Origin: Siphonodentalium dalli
Lineage: Eukaryota > Mollusca > Scaphopoda > Gadilida > Siphonodentaliidae
DNA length: 64,000 nucleotides
Reading direction: 5' to 3'
NCBI GenBank assembly: GCA_032622095.1
Contig: CP136068.1
Location: forward strand, 7,353,314 to 7,417,313
Of this stretch, positions 45,185 to 57,248 are shown one piece after another (position 1 is the stretch's first letter; every line of letters starts with the position of its first letter). The notes under the pieces are model-generated. The model saw only the letters and a program-made list of their open reading frames with translations. It did no database searches and was not told the DNA's origin. The position numbers and the translations under genes are program-made.

Positions 45185-45583
45185 TTAACCCTTTACCCGA
45201 CAGAACGACCCTGTGCCAATGCATTCTCTTATATATGCGAGTCGACCATAGGTCGCCTCGCATATATAAGAGAATGCATTGGCTTAACACATTAAATATT
45301 ATAAAATTGTTAAAGAATGTAAGAAAAAATGGTAAAAAGTGTTAAAAAAAGATTTTTTTAGGCCAATGCATTCTCTTATATATGCGAGGCGACCTATGGT
45401 CGACTCGCATATATAAGAGAATGCATTGGCACAGGGCATAACTGTAACTATCACAATGTGGTCAAGGAGCCGGTTCCAATGATATCCATATTTGTATGGT
45501 TCTATTGAGACAGACCGAAGATATTTTAGGCTGTTGAAGCTTTATTTGGCCGGTCTTGGCCGGTTTGTTGGGTAAAGGGTTAA
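45185..45583. mobile_element. Family A piggyBac-like MITE, copy 5
   Basis: TTAA plus CCCTTTACCCGACAG opens it and TGTTGGGTAAAGGG plus TTAA closes it. It is reversed relative to 3891 and 12434. Both palindromes are intact. On the minus strand it supplies AATAAA at 45546-45541, 122 bp after the stop of the candidate gene at 45668. Confidence 0.9.
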
Positions 45584-45667
45584 TTAATAATTTAATTTAC
45601 TATGAACATTTATATCGTAATGATGATTCGTTTAAACATAAATAGTGTATGTTGGGTATCTACCTGT

Positions 45668-45797
45668 TTAGCTGGTATCTAAAGTTTGTATTACGTTTCT
45701 ATACATTTCCAGCACGACGCCATGTAGTTCGGAGTATTGACCTTCCTGCTCTCCGGGGCCAGTGTCTAACATCTCGTAAGTATCAGGGTCTCTCGGG
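45668..45797 (-). CDS. Candidate terminal exon: receptor tail with ITAM-like motif
   Basis: On the minus strand a long pyrimidine tract ends in acacatag, followed by an open exon that reads PRDPDTYEMLDTGPGEQEGQ, YSELHGVVLEMYRNV and IQTLDTS, then TAA. The pair YEML and YSEL is separated by 10 residues, within the YxxL-x(6-12)-YxxL spacing of an ITAM. In animal receptors such tyrosines are phosphorylated and bind SH2 proteins. The exon is GC-richer than its surroundings. It joins in phase with a 25-bp microexon at 47587-47611. The plus strand has a competing splice pair (ag before 45712, gtaagt at 45775) with a shorter open frame, which is the main alternative. Upstream extracellular and membrane exons are not identified. 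Confidence 0.45.
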
Positions 45798-45907
45798 CTA
45801 TGTGTAACGAGAACATAAACAATAAAGGAGAAAACAATTTAAAATATGAACTTGTAAACATAAACATATATTTATGGCAAAACAATCATAGTAGACGATA
45901 ATGTATC

Positions 45908-46275
45908 CAGGGACGTAGCTATGTGTTCTCCATTGGGGGTGTCCACCATAGAATACCCAACTGCACCCGTTTTGAACAAGACTGAAATGGTCAAGTCCCA
46001 TAATATCTCTTTGCACCCTCCTGGTACCTGAAATATCCAACTGTTGAAAATACCAACCTAACACTTCATCATGTTGGAATATCCCAACACATCGTCATTT
46101 CAGTCCAATATATGACCGAAATTAAGGATATGTTCGGTTTTTGGTATAAAAACAACAAATTTCACACTAAATACTAGTTGGAATTTCAGAACAAATTCAC
46201 CTGACAGTTAGTCTCAAATTGCCAACTAATATGGTATCAGGCACGAACTTGCCAACTAATTCTCCATAATTGATG
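45908..46275. mobile_element. hAT-type MITE fragment (relative of 27344)
   Basis: It begins CAGGGACGTAGCTATGTG and repeats phrases such as tgttgaaaataccaacc and tagttggaatttcag. The right terminus is not identifiable, so it is probably truncated. Confidence 0.7.
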
Positions 46276-46620
46276 GTATTTATATTTAAAGCTGGTCTTC
46301 CGGGCCACAATTATAACATTCTTTTGTTATAAATCCATATTTCAATACTAAAAATAGCTATTGTGTGAATAAAATACACATAACACTGACGGTGGTATAT
46401 ATTATTTGTGGTTTATTTTGATCGTAATTTGTGGAAAATATCTTATCTGATCTACATTGGTCCTTCATTGCGTGTGATAACAGGATAGAGTGCTCTCTTT
46501 TGGTTCACTCCGACGATTTCGTGTGGAATTAGGTTCTAAAAATAGCCCCTAAATCTTTCTCACGATTCATATATATTATATGTGTTATGCTATGGAATAC
46601 ATATAACACTTTCTGAGAAG

Positions 46621-47330
46621 AGATAGACCATCTGTAATACATATTGAGTGTCACTCACTGTTCAGTAATACATAGGATATATATGATATACCATATGTAA
46701 TATATATCGAGTGTCACTCACTGTTCAGAAATACATAGAAGAGATATACCATATGTAATACGTAATGAGTGTCACTCACTGTTCAGTAATGCACAGAAAA
46801 AATATACCTTCTGTAATACACATTGAGTGTCACTCACTGTTCAGTAATACATATAATAGACATACCATCTGTAATACATATTAAGTGTCACTCAATGTTC
46901 AGTAATACATAGAATACATACACCATATGTAATACATATTGAGTGTCACTCACTGTTCAGTAATACATAGAATAGACAGACCATCTGTAATACACATTGA
47001 GTGCCACTCACTGTTCAGTAATACTTAGAAGATATAGATAATCTGTAATACATATTGAGTGTCACGCACTGTTCAGTAACACATACAAAAGATATACCAT
47101 ATGTAATACATATTGAGATTCACTCACTATTCAGTAATACATAGAAGATATACATCATTTGTAATACGTATTGAGTGTCACTCAATGATCAGTAATACAT
47201 GGAAGAGATAAACCTTCTGTAGTACATATTGAGTGTCACCCACTGTTCAGTAACACATATAAGATATATACCACATGTAATACATACTGAGTGCCACCCG
47301 CTTCTCAGTAATACATAGAAAGTAAAAGAT
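46621..47330. repeat. 58-bp satellite array
   Basis: About 12 tandem copies of gagtgtcactcactgttcag, taatacatagaa, gatataccatctgtaataca are present. Divergence between copies is low to moderate. Confidence 0.93.
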
Positions 47331-47586
47331 AACTCGCAGTTGGCAGTCAACATGTTAAAGCCATATATAAGACCGGTGGAAATGTTATATTATGGAGCGG
47401 AACGCTGTCTCTAGTATTGGTGCACCCCGCAACTGTTGTGAAGTGTGTACTTCAATAAATACATATCGGCATATATGAAGTGTGTATTTCAATAATACAT
47501 ATTTTCATATGTGAAGTGTATACTTCAAGAAATACATGCATTTCCTGTTGATCGTCTGACGTGCATGACAGTAATTTGACACTCAC

Positions 47587-47611
47587 GTGATTGGAAGGCT
47601 TCGTCTGTCAA
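47587..47611 (-). CDS. Candidate 25-bp microexon of the receptor-tail gene
   Basis: The minus strand shows a pyrimidine-rich tract ending ttatttccag, then 25 bp (TTGACAGACGAAGCCTTCCA plus five more), then donor GTGAGTGTC. Read in the frame required by the exon at 45797 it gives DRRSLPIT, continuing into PRDPDTYEML. Splice signals and phase agree, but a 25-bp exon can arise by chance, so this needs transcript support. Confidence 0.35.
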
Positions 47612-47889
47612 CTGGAAATAATAAAAGCACAAACAGCGAAATTAGTAGGTGTATATTTTAGAGTACAAATCGTTATGTGGCTTTAAATTAAATTAAATTA
47701 AACTAAATTAATCAAATTGGATATATCAGAAGCATATGTACATATAAATGTTAAAAATAGTGATTTCATTTTGCCGAGTAAGATTTTCCAGCATAAGGTC
47801 AGGTTAGTCAAGATGAACAGCGGTTGAACTTCTATATGGGGTACACGAAGGAAATTATTATTGTGCAACTTCGGAGCAATATGGTTCAA

Positions 47890-48245
47890 TGACTGAATGT
47901 GAGGTTATCTAGCCATATCTACATCTTGAGCTATATATATGATGCGATGCTCGACTGTAATGTCTGTCTGGCTCGGTGTCAGTCGTGAGCTGTAATATAT
48001 ATGACTCAATGGTTGATGGTAAGGTTAATCCGACCCGGGGTCAGTCATTCGTGAGATATGTATATGTGAGTTAATGCTTGAATGTAAGGTGAATGTGGCC
48101 CATCGTGAGCTATAATATATATGTCAATGCTTGACTGTAATGTCTGTCTGACCAGGTGTCAGTCTAATACTAGATATGATGCAATGCTTAAATGTAAGGT
48201 TATTCTGACCCGGCGTCAGTCAGCCGTGGCTATATATATATTTAC
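47890..48245. repeat. 60-bp satellite array, left block
   Basis: About 6 copies of tgactgtaaggttaatctga, cccggtgtcagtcgtgagc, tatatatgatgcaatgct. It is continuous in phase and sequence with the block at 48720-49210, which was separated from it by an insertion. Confidence 0.88.
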
Positions 48246-48719
48246 ATACTAAGTGTTGTCATCACTAAATCCAGCATTCTGATTGGTCGGCACCCACGTG
48301 GCTAGTTGCAATTATTTTTCGGTGAATGCGCAACGGCTTATAACTGCAAGCTCATAACAACATCGATACGTCCTTTGGGTTGGGAAAGACGAACGCGTAA
48401 TGTTTTGGGCGCATTTGGATTAATAAATCATCGTTTTTAAATTGTTCCTGTTAACTTTTGCCAAGGGTGCTATGGGATATTTTGGGCTGGTTTTATCACG
48501 ATACACTTTTCGATTTAAATACATTTACAAAAGTGGCTTTTTCGCTAAATGTATATAAATATAAGGATTAACTGTCATGTGGACTGTTTTTATGGAGATG
48601 TAACCGTGAGGTAAGTGGTCATAACTTGTATGTAAAACCCTCCGGGTTTTACACAAGTTATGACCAGTTACCTCACGGTTACATCTCCATAAAAACAGTC
48701 CACATGACAGTCAATCCTT
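48246..48719. mobile_element. Insert in the 60-bp satellite with a long hairpin
   Basis: About 470 bp of unrelated sequence interrupts the array. Its right third (about 48565-48715) is a near-perfect hairpin with arms of about 70 bp (aactgtcatgtggactgttt, atggagatgtaaccgtgagg) around accctccgggt. The superfamily is unclear. Confidence 0.7.
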
Positions 48720-49210
48720 ATATCACTCAAGGCTTGAATATAAGGTTAATCTTTACCGATGTCAGTCATTCATGAGCTATACTACATACGATATAATCTT
48801 GAATATAAGGTTACTCTGACCCGGTGTTAATCAGTCGTGAGCTATATATTGCAATCAAAGCTTGACGGTGAGGATAATCTTATCCGTTGTCGGTCAATCA
48901 TGAGCTTTATATGTAATTCACTGTTTGAGTGTAAGGTTAATCTGGACCGGAGTCAGTCAGTCGTGAGCTATGATATGTATGATTTAATGCTTGAATATAA
49001 GGTTTATCTGACCTTGTGACAGTCATGGGCTATAACATATATAATTCATTGCTTTATTGTAAGGTTAATCTGACCCGATGTCAGTTGTGAGCTATTGGAT
49101 GCAATGCTTGACTGTAAGGTTAATCTGACCCGGTGTCAGTTGTGAGCTATATAAGTTAATGCTTGACTGTAAGGTTAATCTGACCCAATATCAGTCGTGA
49201 TGGTTATGCC
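48720..49210. repeat. 60-bp satellite array, right block
   Basis: About 8 copies of the unit described for the left block. The final copy leads into the sequence duplicated at 44730. Confidence 0.88.
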
Positions 49211-49429
49211 GACAGACATTATCGATGCTTGGCGTTCTCATGCGATCAGCTTCAATTCGTGACGTACAAAGCAATTGTTTAGGTATCTTGATAGGTCAAT
49301 GTTAAAGACGTACACACTTAGAAATAACAAGCCATATAGGTACTACGGTAGTGCCAATATGTCTGTTAGTACCAGACCAACGGGTACTGAGAATAATTTG
49401 GTTCTAAATATTGATATAGTACCACACAT

Positions 49430-49580
49430 GTTGGTATTATCCACTCTCGGAACCCAAATGTTAGCCACGTGATGGCATCACGTGATAATTAATTTGGTAC
49501 TAGCGCGATCTCGGTACCCAAGTTATACCCACGTGATGGCATCACGTGATATAATTCTTTTGGTACTAGCCGATCTCGAT
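49430..49580. repeat. Two-copy tandem with cacgtgatggcatcacgtga palindrome
   Basis: The 20-bp perfect palindrome occurs twice, at about 49468 and 49531, each followed by tttggtactag and gatctcg. Confidence 0.85.
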
Positions 49581-50640
49581 AAAATGGCGGCGTTCATCAC
49601 TTCAAGTTGAGACGATTGAGTTTTTTCGAAGTATATAAACATGGACAAAGAGACAAACAAACCTCAGACTTAGACATTTTATGTTGTTGTCGGAGTCGGC
49701 TTACACGCATTAGTATTGTGCCAGTTTCTAGTTACGTTGTTCGCTCGCTGGGTGGATTTAAGATTAGGGAAGTAACTTCTCTGAAATTCATCAACATATT
49801 TTTTGTGTGTGAAATTTGACCTAACTGCTTCTCAATAACCTGGGATATTGTCAGCACTCTGTGGATTATGGTTGTACATGGACGGGACAAGATGATATAT
49901 AACCTCCGAAAAAATAACGGGCGTTTACATTATTGAAAGAGCAAATTTTCGGTGAACGGAACCAGACCGAATTGAAAAGTCATTGAGTGCAGTGGTGTTA
50001 CATGCACAACACAAAAGTATTGTGAATTACAAAAGACAGATACTTAAGTTTCACAACATTATAAACCTGAATTAACCCACAAGCGTCAACCACTGGTGAC
50101 TATGATTACGAGACATCCGATTCTGTAGAAATTAGTCAGAGTCATGACGTCACAGTTCAACAAGTTTGATGGGTATAATGTACAAGTACCTGTGCAAAGG
50201 ACGACAGATAATATTCTTCAATTTTCATCGAAACGTGATTTGAGAACCATGTCGCCATGACATATGTCGCCCAGTTACGGAGTCTGCCATTCTTTTGATC
50301 GAAACGCCTGTGATGCTGTGATACTGTTCTGATATATTTATGGAATGGTGGATAATCTCGGAGATATGGATCCAATTCTGGGATCCACGTTATAACTGAA
50401 TCAATCGCAATCGCAAGGTTTTAGTAACGTACTACCGGTATGCTCTAATTGATCACCCCCCCCCCCCACTTTAACAAGGTTGTAGGGCATTAATGACATC
50501 GGTTATACCATACCGCCGTTCAACCATGGTCAAGTGGTTGATATGTGGCAACCGCTGATAATCTTACAGTCTTATAAATAATATTTTGCGACCACTGTAC
50601 TTCACACTAATTTATCACATGGACACCTTGTAAACACCCA
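49581..50640. other. No gene recognised
   Basis: Short frames only. A TGACGTCA palindrome lies near 50144 and poly-C near 50458. Confidence 0.45.
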
Positions 50641-50689
50641 GTCCACCTTTTCATCAGCGCCACCCATATAAAAATGTACCTGGGTAAAT

Positions 50690-51510
50690 CCACCCAGGTT
50701 TTTTGGGCCGAAACCCAGGTAAAAATCTATCTACCAAGACATCCACCAACCATCAAGACCCCGCGAAACCTGGGTTTTACCATGATTTACCCACCTGAAA
50801 CTGGATAAAAACCCTGGTATGGGTAAACCTGGGTGTAATTACCCAGGTGACCACACCCAGGTGTACCCTACCTGGGTGTTTCCCACCCAGGTCTACCCTG
50901 GTGTTTCCTACCTGGGTGTTTCCCCACCCAGGTGTACCATGGTGTTATTTACCCAGGTGTACCCTGGTGTTTCCTACCTGGGTGTTTCCCATCCAGGTTA
51001 CCTTGGTGTTATTCACCCAGGTGTACCCTGGTGTTTCCTACCTGGGTGTTTCCCACCCAGGTGTACCTTGGTGTTATTCACCCAGGTGTACCCTGGTGTT
51101 TCCTACCTGGGTGTTTCCCACCCAGGTGTACCTTGGTGTTATTCACCCAGGTGTACCCTGGTGTTTCCTACCTGGGTGTTCCCCACCCAGGTGTACCTTG
51201 ATGTTTCCAACCCAGGTATACCTTGGTGTTTTTTTTACGCCGGTGTACCTTGGTGTTTTTTTACCCAGGTGGATTTCCCATTGAGATGCACCTGGGTTAG
51301 AAAACCCCAAGGTACACCCAGGTAAGGAAACACCAAGGTACACCTGGGCAGGAAAACACCAAGGTACACCTGGGTAAGAAAACACCAAGGTACACCTGGG
51401 TAAGAAAACACCAAGGTACACCTGGGTAAGAAAACACCAAGGTACACATGGGTAGGAAACACCAAGGAACACCTGGGTGAATAACACCAAGGTACACCTG
51501 GGTGGGGATA
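50690..51510. repeat. 65-bp tandem repeat arranged as an inverted pair
   Basis: From about 50830 to 51290 the plus strand repeats cacccaggtgtaccYtggtg, ttattcac and tacctgggtgtttcc with a 65-bp period. From about 51297 to 51510 the same 21-22 bp core appears complemented (aacaccaaggtacacctggg). Open frames of 120-168 codons on both strands are produced by the repeat. Because 65 is not a multiple of 3, each frame cycles through three translations of the unit. These are not considered genes. Confidence 0.9.
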
Positions 51511-52690
51511 CCAAAGTGAAATGATGAGGATGGCAATGAAGTAGATTTTGATGGGATGCAGGGGTATTGTTATCAATGGAGTTGTTTTAGTATAATAGAA
51601 CATTAAGGAAACTGATTGTGCAGCAATACAAGTTTATTCAAGGACAACAAACTAACTAAAGATAAAATACATGTATAGAAACACATGTAATATATAAATA
51701 TATAACTCATTAAACTGCATGGGTTAAAACTTACTGACAACAAGAGTTGGGTTGAAATTTTGATTAAAAAACACTTGCAAAGTCCCTCTTCATACATGTA
51801 TATGGTATGTTAGGCAAGTTACATGTACATGTAGTTGCAATGTATACTAGTACCGGTACATGACATACCGGTGGACACAAAAATCATTATTTTAGTTCCA
51901 ATGTCATTTACCAGAATACATGTTGTACCTTGCAACTACATCTACAGTGAGGTAGTTTTGTCTCATTTAAACTTTCTAAATGGGTTTCTCCCTTTGAATG
52001 ACATAAACTAATGTGAGTATACACATGAGCTGTGGTGTGAAATACACACCAAAAAATTATTTCTTAGTCTGAGGACATGTTTCCTGTCATTATCTTACTG
52101 CTTACAAATATAGATTTGTAATAATGTGCTGTAATGCTCCAGAAATAGTCATATTTTGTCCTGGTTCATAAGAACATATTATTTCTTAGTGTTAGAAGGA
52201 CATGTTGTCTGATATTATTTGACTCATAAACCCCCAAATGTACATGTAAACAGAACATTCGGGAAAGAGACACACCATCTTTATCCTGTTTTATATCAGT
52301 ACTAAGTAGCAATATTGATCAGATAGCAAAATATGCTATAAATAGATTTCAGATGGTAGAGATTAAACAATCACATTAATTGCACCAACTCGAAACAGTT
52401 AACATACCCTGTAGAATACAGACTATGATCAAGGAGGGTGTCACACACACCCCCACCCCGCTTTGGTATGTGATATTCAAGCCATTTTCAGTTGGTATGC
52501 TATATACATGTACATACCCAATGTTATCTGGTACTAGGATTTCACACAGCAATATAACCGGCATTCACGATTCAGCAAAAAGGCTAGTATGCAGATATAA
52601 TAACAATTTTGAGTATTTTCCAGCTTAAACAGACCCAAGTGATATATTTTTATCTAATTCAGTCTAATGGCTCTTGATATGTTGATGTTT
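51511..52690. other. No gene recognised
   Basis: Two related phrases (gaggacatgtttcctgtcat and aaggacatgttgtctgatat) near 52071 and 52197 suggest an old duplication of about 125 bp. No coding evidence. Confidence 0.45.
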
Positions 52691-53078
52691 TGGATACTAT
52701 TTCAGCAAATGTGAGAAAAAGTGGCTTCTTTGGGGCATCAGCTTGTCTGAAAAATATATCAAGGTCCCCTAAATCCGATACTACATTTCAGAACAATCCA
52801 ACCAGTGTCCCATGAAATGGTGGATAATAAACTATCATACCAAATTTGATTCAGATTTGATCACACAAACTAAAATTATGATGCGGAAACCAGAAATTAA
52901 CACGATTCTAAGTCGAAAAAGGGCCATAACTCTCGCAAAAATGAGCGGAGCACACCTATATTCGAACTTGACCTGTATTTTGGTCTGATAAACTTACATA
53001 CCACATTTGGTTCAGATATGATCACACAAACTGAAGTTATCATCCGGAAACCTACAATTTTCAAAGTTTAAATGTCTA
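52690..53078. repeat. Dispersed repeat resembling a common mollusc family
   Basis: Phrases such as aagggccataactctcgcaa, accaaatttgattcagat, gatcacacaaactgaagtta and tccggaaacc occur, partly twice. I recognise the style from mollusc genomes but cannot name the family. Confidence 0.55.
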
Positions 53079-53473
53079 TTAGGCGACACCAATTTTTAAG
53101 TCTGGTTTACGAACATGTGGGCTGATGTGGGGAGAAAAAAAGTAGATGCAGGAGGGGAAAAAAATAAAAATAAAAAAAATTGTCCCCCCCAATTTATATC
53201 AAGTAAATCTTGAAATTTTACATAAATTTTACAAAAATTGTGAAAAAAAAAATTTCGAATGAAATTCTGAACCAAACAAGACATTTCTTGTCATGAAATA
53301 CATGAAAATATGGATCTGCAAATGATCATAAGCAGAACCGGATGCGACAGCACATGAAAATCAGCACGCGTGTAAAAAAAATTGGGACAAAAAAGTAAAA
53401 AAAAAATTCATGAAATGGAAAAAAAGTTGTAGGAGGTGTTCGTAAACCGGACTTAAAAATTGGTGTCGCCTTA
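53079..53473. mobile_element. Family K TTA-flanked MITE, copy 1
   Basis: TTA|GGCGACACCAATTTTTAAG opens it and CTTAAAAATTGGTGTCGCC|TTA closes it. TIRs of about 36 bp continue with tctggtttacgaac. The TTA duplication suggests PIF/Harbinger. It is AT-rich inside with poly-A and poly-C runs. Confidence 0.9.
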
Positions 53474-53506
53474 TGTGTATATAACTCATATACTAGTAGC
53501 TAACTA

Positions 53507-54448
53507 TTAAAGGTGCTCAATCAGATTCGATGGTCCCCATATAATTAGATTCCAACAACAACATTTTTTTTAGAAATGCTGCTTCAGTAATATCAGAATC
53601 GATTAATTGCCCAAAAATAATGCTAACCACATGTATAGTATAAAATCGCCTGATACGTTATATTTATCAACATGCTGTTCGACGAAGTTTGACCTTATTA
53701 TCAACACAAAGCCTCTTCATTTTAGAGTTATCCATCTTCATCCGCAATTTGGTCTGAGACCGTCGGCTCGTCAAATTTTTCTGGGCCACTATTAAGTATC
53801 GATGGTGATAAATATTAAAATTTCAAAAATTGATATCTAATAACTCTGAGCTTTGATACATGTAGGTGGGTCCCTCGACTTGATTAAAATATTTTTACCC
53901 CCCCCCCCCCCCGATTCCATATACATGTATATGTAAATAGCAAATGAGGGGGACTTAATCGGATTATGCATCTTTAAACTGTATTTGAATTTAAAGATGC
54001 ATAATCTGATTAAGGGCCCCCTGAATTAATGCTCGCACATTACTCTTTATTTGGACTTGGGGGGGGGGGGTAAAAGATATTTGGTACGAGTCGAGGAACC
54101 CACCACCTATCAAAGCTCAGAGTTATTAGATTTCAATTTTTGAAATATACTATTTTTCACGATCAAGAATTAATAGTGGCCCACGGTCTCGGACCAAATT
54201 TCAGATGAAGATGGATAACTCTAAAATCAAGAGGCTTTCTGTTGATAATAAGGCCAAATTTTGTAGAACAACATGTTGATAAATAACATATGTCAGGCAA
54301 TTGTATACTTTAGTTGACAGTGGTTAGCATTATTTTAGGGCAATTAATCAATTCTGATAACGTAACTGAAGCAGCCTTTCTAAATACAAATGTATGATGT
54401 TGGAATCTGATTATATGGGTATCATCGAACCGGATTGAGTACCTTTAA
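53507..54448. mobile_element. Family L MITEs, two copies tail to tail
   Basis: Copy 2a runs 53507-53977 and copy 2b, inverted, 53991-54448. Both are bounded by TTAA and separated by 13 bp. The outer ends read TTAA|AGGTGCTCAATC and GATTGAGTACCT|TTAA. Together they form a palindrome of about 940 bp. Poly-C and poly-G tracts (53891, 54060) lie symmetrically in the two copies. Confidence 0.85.
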
Positions 54449-55048
54449 AATGAACTGTATCCAGTATAAACATGTTAAACCTGATAATTAATTAGAGCAT
54501 GCAGTCCCTGTTGACATGCGGTATCCGCTGGTAATCTTACCACAGTAATATGTGTTAACTGTGATAACCAAGTTAATTGTTTTTACCACAAAAATTCTGA
54601 ATTCTATCTAGACATTTTGAAACAATAAAAAAAAATTCTGGTGTGATTACAATGTCAACTTTAAAACAAAATTCATATAAACATCGCATGAAAAATACAG
54701 CCTAACTGCAAATGTGAGGTGGACCACATTCTGCGGCGGTATAACTGACTGCGGTTGATCGCATGAACACGCCTGAATACTGCAGTAATACCCGAGTAAT
54801 ATAAGGCGAGTTGATTAATTAAAGCATAGCTGTAATTTTACATGTATGTTCTATAGACTTTGTTGGGAAAGAGAATATAGCTGTGCGACAATGTTAATCC
54901 TGATGAGCTAAGTTAGAAATTTTTCAATCGAAACCTCATAAAAAAAAATTTAAATTCAGTTCTCAATTTTCGAACACTTCTAGGAAATTGTTCAAAAATA
55001 TTGTTAAAAGATGCCCATTCGATTTGACACTGTAAATATACCCTGTTC
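54449..55048. other. No gene recognised
   Basis: A fragment resembling a family C end (gttgattaattaaagcatagc, then tgtaa) lies near 54810. The rest is featureless. Confidence 0.45.
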
Positions 55049-55170
55049 AAGTGTTCCTGCTAATGTGCTATGATGCGGTTGGGTCCTGCTTAATTGCTAT
55101 GAATTGCACTACCCGCATCATAGCAATTCAGCAGGACCACCAGCATCATAGCATATTAGCAGGACCACTT
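55049..55170. mobile_element. Family H foldback MITE, copy 2 (compact)
   Basis: AAGTGTTCCTGCTAATGTGC at the left is mirrored by gcatattagcaggaccactt at the right. The two arms meet near tgcactacccgc, giving a 122-bp hairpin. Confidence 0.85.
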
Positions 55171-55587
55171 GGCCAGTGGTAAAATAGTTTGTTTTCCATA
55201 CGGATATGTGTTTTCAAATAATCATGTAATGATATCTAACATACATGTATATGATCCCATTTATAGGTTTTATTCATCACGGCCAGATAAACTTTGTATA
55301 CAGACAGTTTTACCAAACTTAGAATTTTTATTAGGTGCTTTCATTGTAGCTGTAATTACTAGTATTAAAAGAGTGCTCAATAAACATTGTTTTATCATTT
55401 ATGCTCATTTGGAATTTGGATGCTATTTAATTCTGTTTATCTATATAATTGACTGCACTGCTAAATTTTGACTCATTTCAGTCATTTGATGTCAGTACAT
55501 GTAGTTGTCCATCGAAATGGCGAACACAACCAAAGACAAATTACAAGAGGAAAGACAACAAATACATTTGATGTGCACTAAAACAGA

Positions 55588-55756
55588 TACAGTAGTGCCC
55601 TAAGAAATCGACCCCTTAACCACAGCAGAATTATGTGTAACTTTCAGGATTTAGTCGGATATATGGCTTGTTGCCATTCATCGGAAAGCTCTCCCCGAGT
55701 TTAATACCCGTAATTCTGCTGTGGTTAAGGAGTCGATTAATTAGAGCATTACTGTA
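55588..55756. mobile_element. Family C palindromic MITE, copy 6
   Basis: TA plus CAGTAGTGCCCTAAGAAATC at the left and GAGCATTACTG plus TA at the right. The right arm is shortened near the centre. Confidence 0.87.
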
Positions 55757-57248
55757 GTTACAAATGTATGTCTAGCCTCCTGTTGTGTCACTAATAAGAT
55801 CTTTAATTCACATACGGTACACATGTACATGTACTATATAGTACCCGTTCAAGCGTTTACAAGTGTCAGTCATCGAGAAACTGACCAAAAGTTTTGGTAG
55901 TATATAATATAGGCTAGCACTGCACTTGGACTACATGTACATGTACTGTAAGTGATTATAATGTACTATTTTTATATTCTGCTGTGAAAGTGTTGCTGAA
56001 TGAAATTTAAGTTTACCCCGATATTCTAAGTCCGCTCGACTAAGATGGGTTTTTTCTCGAAAACTGATATCTGAATATACATGACTTTTTGTACGTCTTC
56101 CACTGGTTGGTATTCCCTCTAAAATGACTAATTTTAACTGATTAGATTAGCCCTGGTATGGAAAACTCTAACTGTTATAGCCCGATGAGCGGTTTACTGC
56201 CAACAGCGGTGATGATATGATGACCAGCGTTGTGCATGGCATATGTTGATCCAGGTAAGAATGCTACCATACATTCCAAACATTCATTAAATATCTTATT
56301 AATAGTAACCCAAACTACACAAGAGACTAGTATAACTAAGATTGGGCTCGATTAATGATGTGACACTTTCAGTACTTCATTTACTAGTAGCCTGGTACTG
56401 GTGGGCCTGGCTACAGATACTTGTTTGGCGTGTTTGAGGCCTGTGGCACAAGGGCAGCAGAATCAATTAAAATGTCTCTTATTGTAGTGTAGTACATGTA
56501 CATGAATAGTACCGGTAGTACAGCACACAAAGAGGTATATAGTACCGGCACATGTACATGTATTCTCTCTGTTTTCACACATGTTTTTTTTCAATTTAAC
56601 AACATGAGTCTTTTATGACACATACATGTACTAAAGTGAAAGTAGGCCTACATGTATATAATGTGCACCCAGTATACCGGTACATGTACTGATATATTAC
56701 ATTGCAATACAGTCCGAGTACAATGATATAGCAAAATTATGCATAGTAGAATAACAACCTTTTGTACAAACAGTCCTGACAATGATATACCGGGATATCA
56801 TGGTGATAGTTCATACATTTGGAATTACCGAATACCTGAGTTTGTGGATAGACCGCTTCATGCGATGTTTATGTGAATTTTTATTTTTAAGTCGGCATTG
56901 CATACGGTAGTCCTATAAACCACACCAGAGAATAGCAATTGTCGGTCAGTGACCAACTTCTTATGTTTATGCAATCGATACAATCCGGTTCTGCTTTTGA
57001 TGTCCAGTTCGATATTTGTGGTGTGTTCTTGTGCAAAAATATAATTCTAACTAATGCGCCAAAAATCAGGTTTATAAATTTATCCATTCTTGAGCAAGAG
57101 CAACTCGTAAAACTTGTATGGTATAACATTCCAAACTGAGTATTTCTGCTATCAAACCATATGATAATAATGTTGAACCGGACATCGAAATCTGAACCGC
57201 ATTTATGGATTGCAGCACGTGATGTTGAATAAACAGTTATAGAGGATA
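55757..57248. other. No gene recognised; rich in acatgtac words
   Basis: The palindromic word tacatgta/acatgtac is scattered many times through 55800-56730. Frames at 56887-57139 on both strands have no known motif. Confidence 0.45.

Noticed and set aside
45712-45774. Plus-strand exon with acceptor tttccag and donor gtaagtat
   Set aside because: Only a 63-bp open stretch without a recognisable product. The minus-strand reading gives a longer, motif-bearing frame to a stop and joins in phase to another exon. Kept as an alternative.
50819-51603. Repetitive frames of 120-168 codons on both strands (PGV-W-C-F-like repeats)
   Set aside because: They arise from a 65-bp non-coding tandem repeat that is open in several frames at once.
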